Source: Planctomycetota bacterium (GTDB taxonomy: Bacteria; Planctomycetota; SZUA-567). Taken from it: a stretch of 16,599 nt of DNA. The position numbers and the translations under genes were made by a program. The stretch lies in NCBI GenBank assembly GCA_031270145.1, contig JAISYD010000043.1:1-16599 (forward strand), given 5' to 3'. Positions 9,506 through 16,145 of the stretch are shown here, piece after piece (position 1 is the stretch's first letter; each line of letters begins with the position of its first letter). The notes beneath the pieces were generated by a model. That model was not told the DNA's origin and did no database searches. It saw only the letters and a list, made by a program, of their open reading frames with translations.

Positions 9506-9618
9506 CGGAAATTCGCGTTTTGCCTCGGTTGCGCGCATGCAGGCCGGACTTTGCGACGGGGGTGGAACCCGCGCCCGGGACAAAACCGCGATTTCAACGC
9601 GCGGCCGATATAAAACAG

Positions 9619-9647
9619 TTGCTTCTTCGGCGAAAGGCGGCTATGTT
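9619..9647 (+). promoter_or_regulatory. Candidate promoter of the GntR-family regulator
   Basis: TTGCTT (9619-9624) and TATGTT (9642-9647) are separated by 17 nt, with three and four matches to consensus. The -10 overlaps TGTTGACA (9644-9651), a small TGT/ACA dyad of the kind GntR proteins can bind, so autoregulation is possible. A TATAAA at 9609-9614 is an alternative -10 but lacks a -35. Confidence 0.35.
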
Positions 9648-9694
9648 GACAAGCCGGCGAGGGGAGTTTCAACGATTCCTGGCGGGAGCGGTTA

Positions 9695-10426
9695 ATGTCT
9701 AAAAGAGGCATCCAGGTTCTTTCCAACAGCATCGCAACCAAGATGAAACGTAAAATCATCAACGGGGAATGGCGGGTCAATGAACAACTCCCCAACGAGC
9801 AGGCGCTAGCCGGGCAATTGCTGGTGAGCCGCACCACAATACGCGAGGCGGTCAAAATTCTCGTCTCGAAAAACATCCTGACGATAGAGCGCGGCAAAGG
9901 AACGTTCGTGGTCAATACTCCCGGACTGGCCGACGATCCCCTTGGCCTCGAGTTCATACAGGAGGGGTTGCTGGTCAGGCACCTCTGCGAATGCCGGCAG
10001 GCGCTGGAGCCATACGCTTGCCGCCTGGCCGCCGAAAGGGCGACGCGGCGGCAGATCGACAACATGCGCCGGATCATCGCCTCCATGGTGAAGCTGGAGG
10101 AGAATTTGGCCGCGGCCAAGCCGGAAGGCAGGGACGACGTTCTTGACGACTTCGCCAATCTTGACGCCGAATTCCATCTGCTGCTTTATCAGATGACGCA
10201 AAACATCATTTTCCAGCGCCTGAGCCCCATCATCAACAATACGGTGATTGAAAACTACACCACAAACCTCTATCGGAGCCGCAAGCAGAAACTTCTGTTC
10301 GCTGAAACGCATCGAGCCCTCTTTGAGGCCATCAAAGCCCGTAACTCCGGATTGGCCAACGCGTTGGCGCAAGAACACATGCTTATCATGCGGGAGGAGC
10401 TCTGCGGCAAAGAAAAGAACGTTTAA
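9695..10426 (+). CDS. GntR/FadR-family (FCD) transcriptional regulator
   Basis: This is probably the ligand-responsive regulator of the downstream TRAP/catabolic genes. The 243-residue product has an N-terminal winged helix-turn-helix (about 8-76), with the GntR signatures LPNEQALAGQLLVSRTTIRE and ERGKGTFV. A helical FCD effector domain follows (about 95-232). Asp157, His161, His206 and His228 fit the D-H-H-H metal site of FCD proteins, whose ligands are usually small carboxylates. GGGAG lies six bases before the ATG. The dctP promoter begins five bases after its stop, with a GTNNNAC dyad just past the predicted start site. It could also affect the divergent V-ATPase operon, though I see no strong shared operator. 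Confidence 0.93.
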   Translation: MSKRGIQVLSNSIATKMKRKIINGEWRVNEQLPNEQALAGQLLVSRTTIREAVKILVSKNILTIERGKGTFVVNTPGLADDPLGLEFIQEGLLVRHLCECRQALEPYACRLAAERATRRQIDNMRRIIASMVKLEENLAAAKPEGRDDVLDDFANLDAEFHLLLYQMTQNIIFQRLSPIINNTVIENYTTNLYRSRKQKLLFAETHRALFEAIKARNSGLANALAQEHMLIMREELCGKEKNV

Positions 10427-10430
10427 ACAT

Positions 10431-10459
10431 TTGACAAGCGCCGCAAGACGGTGTATAGT
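10431..10459 (+). promoter_or_regulatory. Near-consensus sigma70 promoter of the TRAP operon
   Basis: TTGACA (10431-10436, perfect) and TATAGT (10454-10459, five of six) are separated by exactly 17 nt. It is the best promoter in the window and begins only five bases after the regulator's stop codon. Predicted transcription start is near 10466, giving a leader of about 145 nt. So strong a promoter fits a gene set held off by a repressor. Confidence 0.75.
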
Positions 10460-10479
10460 AATCTTCGCCAGGACATCAT

Positions 10480-10490
10480 ACGTCGTACGT
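10480..10490. promoter_or_regulatory. Dyad operator candidate for the GntR-type regulator
   Basis: ACGT-CGT-ACGT is a perfect 4+4 dyad whose centre reads GTNNNAC, the core of the TNGTNNNACNA consensus published for FadR-subfamily GntR operators. The outer T/A bases of that consensus are not matched. It lies about 14-24 bases after the predicted start of transcription, where a bound repressor would block elongation. Confidence 0.4.
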
Positions 10491-10502
10491 CTCAAACGGC
10501 AG

Positions 10503-10530
10503 CGGCGGCGGTATTTCGAAACTGCCGCCG
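10503..10530 (+). other. Strong hairpin in the dctP leader
   Basis: The predicted leader RNA can fold CGGCGGCGGT with ACTGCCGCCG (10 pairs including one G-U) around an 8-nt loop ATTTCGAA. No T-run follows, so it is not a terminator, and I recognise no riboswitch class. It may protect the mRNA 5' end or be part of a larger regulatory leader. Confidence 0.4.
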
Positions 10531-10611
10531 GCAAGAGCCGGGCGACATCGCAACTGCTTGATATAACGGCTGTTGTGGCCGCGATGCTATCCATTTGAGG
10601 AGGGGAGAACC

Positions 10612-11634
10612 ATGGGGCGCGACGCAAAAGCGAACTTTATCCTGTTGATCCTGGTCCTGGCCGCGGGCGCGGCGGCATGTTATGGTCCGGCGACGGCGGC
10701 CGAAAAGACATTTCGCCTTAGCTGGGCTCCCGCCTGGGACGAACAGCACGGCCTCACCCAGGCGGGCATCCAGTCCAACGAAAAGATTAAGGAGCTTTCG
10801 GGCGGCAAAATCGCCTTTGAATTTTTCCCCGGCGGACAGTTGGGCAACGAACGGGAGGTGTTTGAATCCGTACAATTGGGAACCATTGATCTGGCGTTCA
10901 TGTCAAGCCCGGTTGTTTCGGGATTTTCGGATGTTCTGGACGGTTTCGACATGCCGTATTTGTGCGACAACGACATGGAGCTTTACCAGGAGATAGTAAA
11001 CTCCGGAATTGGCGACATCATGTTCGAAAAGCTGCGGAAGGAGACGGGGGTCATTGGCCTTTCGTATCTGATCAACCCCGGCCGCGACTTCTATCTCAAC
11101 ACCGTCTTCAACACATTGGCCGACGCCAAAGGCGTAAAGCTGCGCTCCATGGAGTCCCCGTTGCACATAGCCACCTACAAGGCGCTCGGGTTCAATCCCA
11201 CCCCCATGGCCTACGGCGAAATTTATCAAGCCATGAAGAACGGCACCATCGACGGATTCGAGGACGTTTCGGTGTCGGTCCGGGCCCAGAAAAATTACGA
11301 AGTGGCCAAACAGGTGGTCATCTCCGGCCATATGACCGCGGCCCCGGTGTTCATCATGAGCCGCCGGGCCTGGGGCCAGCTCGACGAACGGGAAAGGGCG
11401 TGGATGCGGGAAGCGGGCATCGCGGCCCAGGAGGCGACCAAGGTCACCTACATGGAGCAGACGCCGCTGACCATCGAGTTCATGAAGAAGTATGGCCTGA
11501 GAATCGGCAGGATTGAAATGTCCGAGGCCAAGAAACTGGTCCAGCCGGTCATCAGGGAGTTTTGCGACAAAAGCGAAAACATCATGACGATCATCAATTA
11601 CTTCAATGATTATCGCGCCAAACACGGCAAGTAG
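10612..11634 (+). CDS. dctP: TRAP transporter substrate-binding protein DctP
   Basis: This periplasmic protein captures the substrate, usually a carboxylate, and delivers it to the DctQM permease. The product is 340 residues. A Sec signal peptide covers about residues 1-30 (Lys6, hydrophobic FILLILVLAAGAAA, cleavage near ATAA/EK). Arg158 in NPGRDFYLN and Arg178 in GVKLRSMES sit where DctP/SiaP proteins bind the carboxylate. The GEIYQAMKNGTIDG segment at about 202-215 is a family signature. The ATG at 10612 is favoured by GAGGAGGGG just upstream. The usual Asn after the signature is replaced (DGFED), perhaps reflecting ligand choice. The ligand itself cannot be read from sequence. Confidence 0.95.
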   Translation: MGRDAKANFILLILVLAAGAAACYGPATAAEKTFRLSWAPAWDEQHGLTQAGIQSNEKIKELSGGKIAFEFFPGGQLGNEREVFESVQLGTIDLAFMSSPVVSGFSDVLDGFDMPYLCDNDMELYQEIVNSGIGDIMFEKLRKETGVIGLSYLINPGRDFYLNTVFNTLADAKGVKLRSMESPLHIATYKALGFNPTPMAYGEIYQAMKNGTIDGFEDVSVSVRAQKNYEVAKQVVISGHMTAAPVFIMSRRAWGQLDERERAWMREAGIAAQEATKVTYMEQTPLTIEFMKKYGLRIGRIEMSEAKKLVQPVIREFCDKSENIMTIINYFNDYRAKHGK

Positions 11635-11648
11635 GCGGCCCATGGACG

Positions 11649-11694
11649 CCGGGGATCCCCCGCTTTGGGGATCCCCGGGAGATCCCCGCTGGGG
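11649..11694 (+). other. Very stable hairpin between dctP and dctQ
   Basis: CCGGGGATCCCC (11649-11660) and GGGGATCCCCGG (11667-11678) form a perfect 12-bp stem with a 6-nt loop. A second small hairpin CCCC-GCT-GGGG follows at 11684-11694. No T-run follows directly. In binding-protein transporter operons, such stems often protect the upstream message so the binding protein is made in excess over the permease; that role is inferred here. Each arm itself contains the palindrome GGGGATCCCC, so a DNA site is an alternative. Confidence 0.55.
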
Positions 11695-11729
11695 CGGCCC
11701 TTATTCCCGATATCCCGGATGGCGGAGAC

Positions 11730-12269
11730 ATGAGAAAGCTTATCGATTGCCTGGACGCGTTCAACCGGGCCTGCGCGGCCGGGGCGAGATTCATCGCCTG
11801 CGCCTGCATCGCCTTCATGATAACGATCGTTTTTTGCGGCGTCGTCTGGCGCTATCTTCTCAAGGACGCCCTGTCCTGGGTGGACGAGGTGGCCGCCCTG
11901 ACGCTGGTGGTCATTTCCTTTCTTGGCTGTTATCTGGCCATGCACAAGCATAAGCTGGCCAGGATCGACCTGTTGATAAGCATGTTCGAGGGCAGGGCGA
12001 AAACCGCGGCCTACGTCATTTCCGAATGCGCCTCCCTGGCCATGCTCCTGGTGGTGATTTATTATGGCGCGCAACTTTTTCTGCTCCCCACCTCGCTCAG
12101 GCAAAGGACGCCGGGCACGTACATCCCGCTATGGATTTTTTACGGACTCATCCCCTTCACGTTTTTCATGAACGCCATTGTCTCGGCGACCGACATATTG
12201 CACTATGTTTTTGACGGGCCCAAGAGGATCGGCAAGGAAACGGGGCGGGAGGAGGCCGTCTCCCCATGA
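11730..12269 (+). CDS. dctQ: TRAP transporter small permease subunit DctQ
   Basis: DctQ is the small four-helix membrane subunit that supports DctM in the TRAP permease. The product is 179 residues with four hydrophobic segments at about 20-42, 51-72, 92-112 and 133-155. The motif WRYLLKDALSWVDEVA between helices 1 and 2 is the family hallmark. GGAG precedes the ATG by only two bases, an unusually short spacing, so translation may be modest. Its end overlaps the start of dctM by four bases (ATGA), a typical coupled junction. The charged C-terminus GKETGREEAVSP is presumably cytoplasmic. Confidence 0.93.
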   Translation: MRKLIDCLDAFNRACAAGARFIACACIAFMITIVFCGVVWRYLLKDALSWVDEVAALTLVVISFLGCYLAMHKHKLARIDLLISMFEGRAKTAAYVISECASLAMLLVVIYYGAQLFLLPTSLRQRTPGTYIPLWIFYGLIPFTFFMNAIVSATDILHYVFDGPKRIGKETGREEAVSP

Positions 12270-13543
12270 CGATGATCCTGGTGTTCCTGGCGACGCTGTT
12301 GCTGGGGGTTCCCATCTCCTTTTCCCTCGGCCTGACCGCGGTGGCCGGGCTTTACGAGATGGATCCGGAATTCCTGATCGCCATTCCGCAAAAGCTTTTC
12401 GCCACCTCCAACGCCTACAGCATGATCGCCATCCCCCTGTTCATCATGACCGGCGAAATCATGGGGATATCCGGCGACATCGGAAGGATGATGGAGTTTT
12501 CGCGGGCCTTGATTGGCCGCGTGAAGGGCGGCCTGGCCTACGTCTGCCTGATTGTGGGAACCATGATAGGCGGACTTCTAGGCATGGCCAACGCCGCGGC
12601 GGCGCTTCTTAGCACCACCCTCTACCCCGAAATGGTGAAGGACAAGTACGCCAGGGAGTTCGCCGCGCCGTTCATCGCCGCCGTTTCGGTGATATCGCCC
12701 ATGATTCCCCCGGGGCTGCTTTTCGTCATCTATGGCGTGGCGTCCAACACCTCCATCGCCGCCATATTCGCGGCGGGCTTTCCGACCGGAATAATGATCG
12801 CCATGATGCTCGGATTGATCGTGTATGCGAAGGGGCGCAATTCCGACTGGCCGGTTTCGCAGACAACCACGACGCACAAGGAGTTCCTGGCCATTTCCAA
12901 ACGGGCCGCGTTTTCCATCTTCGCCCCGCTCATGATTTTTTCCTTTATCGCCATAGGCGTCTGCACCCCCACCGAGGCGGCCGCCGTAGCCTGCGTCGCC
13001 ACCTTCTGCGTGGGGACGTTCGTATACAAGAAAATCAAGTTTGGGGACATGAAACGCATTTTGACCTCGACGGCCGAGATCAGCGGGGCCATTTTGATAA
13101 TCAGCGCCATGGGAGGCGTGCTGGGCTGGAACCTCACGCTTGCCATGATTCCCCAGGCCATAGCGGTCGGCATCGCCTCCATCAGCGACAATCCGCTTGT
13201 CATCCTGTTGATTGTCCAGTTTTTCCTGTTCCTCGTCGGGATGATTATGGACTCCGCCCCGGCGGTCATGATTTTGGTGCCGGTGTTCATGCCCATAATG
13301 AAACGCTTCGATCTGGATCCGGTGCATTTCGGCCTTTTGATGTGCCTGAACCTGTCCATAGGCCTGTTGACGCCGCCGGTGGGCACCGTTCTTTACACCA
13401 CATCCGCCGCGACCGGGGTTCCGGCGAACAGGATGATACGGGCCATCTGGCCCTGGGTCGGCGCCTTGATGCTGGTTCTTTCGATTATAACCTTCCTGCC
13501 GCAAACCGTGATGTGGCTGCCCAGGCTCATAACACAACGCTGA
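12266..13543 (+). CDS. dctM: TRAP transporter large permease subunit DctM
   Basis: DctM is the transport subunit, an elevator-type permease that uses the Na+ gradient to import substrate. The product is 425 residues, the family length, with about a dozen membrane segments and re-entrant loops. Recognisable motifs are IPLFIMTGEIM (56-66), ISPMIPPG (143-150), TPTEAAAVA (234-242) and the second-repeat LLTPPVGTVLY (367-377). One oddity: where many DctM proteins have an SGS-type motif in the first repeat, this one reads GGLLGMANAAAAL (102-114). That could mark a subfamily or altered ion or substrate handling. It overlaps dctQ by four bases and precedes the hydrolase-like pair by 15 nt. Confidence 0.95.
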   Translation: MTMILVFLATLLLGVPISFSLGLTAVAGLYEMDPEFLIAIPQKLFATSNAYSMIAIPLFIMTGEIMGISGDIGRMMEFSRALIGRVKGGLAYVCLIVGTMIGGLLGMANAAAALLSTTLYPEMVKDKYAREFAAPFIAAVSVISPMIPPGLLFVIYGVASNTSIAAIFAAGFPTGIMIAMMLGLIVYAKGRNSDWPVSQTTTTHKEFLAISKRAAFSIFAPLMIFSFIAIGVCTPTEAAAVACVATFCVGTFVYKKIKFGDMKRILTSTAEISGAILIISAMGGVLGWNLTLAMIPQAIAVGIASISDNPLVILLIVQFFLFLVGMIMDSAPAVMILVPVFMPIMKRFDLDPVHFGLLMCLNLSIGLLTPPVGTVLYTTSAATGVPANRMIRAIWPWVGALMLVLSIITFLPQTVMWLPRLITQR

Positions 13544-13558
13544 AAGGAAAACGCCGCG

Positions 13559-14047
13559 ATGATCACCAATCTGCCGACCGTGAAGGACGATTTGATCAGG
13601 AAACTGCGCCAGGCCTCGGAAAACCGGGGCATTTGGGTTTATTTTCTCTTGAAGACCGCCCGCGACAAGGGCTACGACATCGAAACGTTCGCCCGGAAGG
13701 GCATCCGCGAGCTCGGCCGCTCCAACCGGTACAAGTATCCGGACACCGATGATCTGAAAACGTTCGTCGACGCCTTCATGGATGACGTGTCCCGCAACCT
13801 TTTCGAGATGGAACTGGTCGGCTTCGACGGCAAAACGGCGAAAATCGACTTCCATTACTGTCCCATGTGCGGCGCCTGGACCCGCGTTTCCGACGAGCAG
13901 GATTTTCTCGAAAAGATTTGCGACATCGCCATGGAGGTCGATCGCGGCCTGTTCGACACCTACGATTGCTTCGAGTTCGAACTGGGCAAGACCATCTGCC
14001 AGGGCCACCCCACTTGCGAAATATTCATCAGGAAGAAGGAAAAATAG
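13559..14047 (+). CDS. ATC hydrolase-like protein, copy 1 (C-x2-C form)
   Basis: The 162-residue product resembles the L-2-amino-thiazoline-4-carboxylate hydrolase family, a group of small cytoplasmic proteins named for opening a thiazoline ring on the way to cysteine. Recognition rests on the C-terminal half: YCPMCGAW (100-107), KICDIAMEVDRG (119-130) and ELGKTICQGHPTCEI (141-155). Cysteines lie at 101, 104, 121, 137, 147 and 153; the C-P-M-C pair could bind metal or be catalytic. There is no signal peptide. A weak AAGGA site lies about ten bases before the ATG, 15 nt after dctM. Most family members have no proven substrate, so the function is provisional. See the neighbouring paralogue. Confidence 0.75.
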   Translation: MITNLPTVKDDLIRKLRQASENRGIWVYFLLKTARDKGYDIETFARKGIRELGRSNRYKYPDTDDLKTFVDAFMDDVSRNLFEMELVGFDGKTAKIDFHYCPMCGAWTRVSDEQDFLEKICDIAMEVDRGLFDTYDCFEFELGKTICQGHPTCEIFIRKKEK

Positions 14048-14129
14048 CCGGGAGTTTTCGCCGTCCGTTGCCGCGGCGGCGCTTTGCCGTCAAGAGAACC
14101 CAAACCGCGCTCAAATGGAGAACAGCGCC

Positions 14130-14618
14130 ATGATTCGGAACAGGGCCCGCAACCACAACGACGACCGGGAGGCGCTGGAGCTTCGCGCCGCCTCGATAAA
14201 CAGGGGCAAATGGATATACATGATTGTCCGCGAGGCGCTTAACGCCGGCATGTCCTGGGACGACGTCCGCGAGGCCGTCAGGGCGGCCGGCGTCTACAAG
14301 GGGTACCATGATTTCCCCCGCACCACCGACATCAAGGAGTTCGCCAGGGGGTTCGCCACTCCTGAATTGACCAAGGTCAACGACGGCGAAATACCGGTCC
14401 TGACCGATGACGAATTTGTCTGGGAGGTGCATTACTGCCCGATGGTCGAGGGGTGGACGCACTTCACCGACGACGAGGATTTCATCGCCAAGTTGTGCGA
14501 CGCCTGCATGGAGATTGATCGCGGGACGATGGACAGCTACGGTTGGACTCTCGAACTTGGGGAAACCATCGGCAAAGGCGACGGGAAATGCACCATACGC
14601 ATGAAGCGGAAAAGCTGA
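14130..14618 (+). CDS. ATC hydrolase-like protein, copy 2 (single-Cys form)
   Basis: This paralogue of the preceding gene has the same length (162 residues). The two align over YCPM-x3-WT, the DF-x2-K-x-CD-x2-ME-x-DRG block and ELG-x-TI-x2-G-x3-C-x-I, but the N-terminal halves have diverged. It keeps cysteines equivalent to copy 1 Cys101, Cys121 and Cys153 (here 103, 123, 154) but has Val where copy 1 has Cys104. It also has its own Cys126 and a several-residue longer N-terminal half. GGAG nine bases upstream sets the start at 14130; the frame is open further upstream without support. A heteromer or two successive steps are possible. Its 3' end overlaps the next gene. Confidence 0.72.
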   Translation: MIRNRARNHNDDREALELRAASINRGKWIYMIVREALNAGMSWDDVREAVRAAGVYKGYHDFPRTTDIKEFARGFATPELTKVNDGEIPVLTDDEFVWEVHYCPMVEGWTHFTDDEDFIAKLCDACMEIDRGTMDSYGWTLELGETIGKGDGKCTIRMKRKS

Positions 14619-15967
14619 AAACCGGCGGCGGAAGGAAGCGGCGCGCGCACGCGTTCACCCGCCTGATCCGGGAAGACATGAGGATATCCCTGGGCGTGAC
14701 CGAGCCTGGAGCCATAGCCCTGGCCGCATCCAGGGCCAGGAGCCTGGTCAAGGGCGACATCAAGCTGGTTCGCGTCGAGGTGAATTCCGGCATTTACAAG
14801 AACGCGTTCACCTGTTGCCTGCCCAACACCCGGGAGACGGGAAATCTTTTTGCCGCCGCCCTGGGCGCGGTGGCCGGCGACTGGACAAGGGGTCTGGCCG
14901 CCTTGGACGGCGTCACGACGCAAGATGCGCAAACGGCGCGCTCCCTGGTGGACGCCGGAAAGGTGAAGGTCGACCTGCGCGAGATTGGTTCCGAGCTTTA
15001 CATCAAGGCAACGGTGGAGGGCGCGTCCGACAAGTCGGAGGTCCTCATACTCGACAGCCACGCCAACATCGTCGAGGCGACGCTGAACGGCAAAGCGGTT
15101 TTTATGAAAAAGAACGGGGGAAGCGGTTCCGGAAGCGAAGCCGACGCAATGGGCGAAGTGGCGAAATACACCCTGTCGGATTTCTGGAACTACGCCAATG
15201 AAGTCCCGCTGGCGGAAATAGAATTCATCCAGGAAGCCTATGACGCCAACCTGGAGCTTGCGGGCGAAGGCGCCGCCGCGAATGGGCATACCGTCATATG
15301 CAAGGAATTCATCGCGGATAATCACGGTCTGCTTTGTTCCGATGACGCCCTTGCCTCGGCCCAGGCCATGACCGCCGCCGCCATCGAGGCGCGGGTCAGG
15401 GGCCTGGGGAAACCGGCGATGAGCATAACCGGCAGCGGCAATCACGGCATCATCTGCACCATGCCGCTCTGCGCGCTGGCGCGCGCCAAAAACCTGCCCA
15501 AGGAAAAACTGCTGCGGGCGACGGCCCTTTCCTATCTGGTGACCATGTACATCAAGGAGTATTCCGGAACGCTTTCCGCTTTTTGCGGTTGCGCGATTGC
15601 GGCCGGCACCGGCGCCTTTGTGGGCTGGCTGTTCCTGTCCGGCGGCACGCTTAGGCAGGCGTCCCTCGTCATTGACAACATGGCTTCAAGCCTCACCGGA
15701 GTAATTTGCACCGGCGGCAATCCCGCCTGCGTCCTTAAAGCTGCCATCGCCGTGGATGCGGGCTATAAAGCCGTCAAGTTGGCGCTGCGGGACGTGGCGG
15801 TGGAGAGCAAGCACGGCATAAACGGGTTGACGCCTGAAAAAACCATGCGCAACATGGGACGCATTGCCAGTCCCGGCATGGAGCAGACCGAAAAAACCAT
15901 TGTCGAAATAATGCGGGAAAAAGAAATTGGAATTGCGGAAAAACACAAAAAGCGGCAAAACCGTTAA
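14588..15967 (+). CDS. L-cysteine desulfidase-like protein (UPF0597, CdsB/CyuA, serine dehydratase alpha family)
   Basis: Family members are oxygen-sensitive [4Fe-4S] lyases that split L-cysteine to pyruvate, ammonia and sulfide; E. coli CyuA (YhaM) and archaeal CdsB are examples. The 459-residue product shows the family pattern: GVTEPGAIALA (36-46), LILDSHANIVEA (153-164), NEVPLAEIEFI (204-214), GSGNHGI (282-288), LSAFCGCA (329-336), GVICTGGNPAC (371-381) and a MEQTEKTIVEIM tail. Cysteines at 333 and 374 fit two cluster ligands. The third conserved Cys, in GCTEP of relatives, is Val37 here. The ATG at 14588 is the only start that keeps the conserved N-terminus. It overlaps the preceding gene by 31 bases and adds a basic extension. 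Confidence 0.85.
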   Translation: MHHTHEAEKLKTGGGRKRRAHAFTRLIREDMRISLGVTEPGAIALAASRARSLVKGDIKLVRVEVNSGIYKNAFTCCLPNTRETGNLFAAALGAVAGDWTRGLAALDGVTTQDAQTARSLVDAGKVKVDLREIGSELYIKATVEGASDKSEVLILDSHANIVEATLNGKAVFMKKNGGSGSGSEADAMGEVAKYTLSDFWNYANEVPLAEIEFIQEAYDANLELAGEGAAANGHTVICKEFIADNHGLLCSDDALASAQAMTAAAIEARVRGLGKPAMSITGSGNHGIICTMPLCALARAKNLPKEKLLRATALSYLVTMYIKEYSGTLSAFCGCAIAAGTGAFVGWLFLSGGTLRQASLVIDNMASSLTGVICTGGNPACVLKAAIAVDAGYKAVKLALRDVAVESKHGINGLTPEKTMRNMGRIASPGMEQTEKTIVEIMREKEIGIAEKHKKRQNR

Positions 15968-16031
15968 AAAATAGCGCAATAAGGCAAAAGCGCGCGGCCA
16001 AACGCGCAGCGGCGGGGCATTTTTCTGCCGC

Positions 16032-16065
16032 CCGGGCCTTTTCGGGGGTTGCGTCCCGGATTTTT
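16032..16065 (+). terminator. Terminator candidate for the TRAP/catabolic operon
   Basis: About 65 nt after the last stop codon, CCGGG (16032-16036) can pair with CCCGG (16055-16059), followed by A and T5 (16061-16065). An alternative inner stem CGGG/CCCG uses 16043-16046 and 16055-16058. A further GC-rich stem with a bulge (16011-16032) lies just upstream. The stems are short for a strong intrinsic terminator. Confidence 0.35.
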
Positions 16066-16112
16066 CGCGCATTTCTGAAGGCGTAGTCTGAAGTCGGCGG
16101 CCGTTTGGATAC

Positions 16113-16145
16113 AAAAAACAGTACCATGCTACAGCAATGTTACTG
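16113..16145 (-). terminator. Minus-strand intrinsic terminator-like hairpin
   Basis: Read on the minus strand, CAGTA pairs with TACTG, continued inward by CA/TG and TGC/GCA around one mismatch and one bulge. The loop is TGTA, and six T follow immediately (16113-16118). This is the best-formed intrinsic terminator shape in the window. No gene is seen to its right on that strand, so it may end a small RNA or stop antisense transcription into the catabolic operon. Confidence 0.45.

Noticed and set aside
10480..10611. Known riboswitch in the dctP leader
   Set aside because: I found no conserved core of a glycine, SAM, cobalamin, TPP or lysine riboswitch; only a simple hairpin is visible.
12578..14008. 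A 476-codon minus-strand open frame across dctM and the first hydrolase-like gene
   Set aside because: It is antisense to well-supported genes. The His- and Gly-rich composition is typical of a codon-bias shadow.
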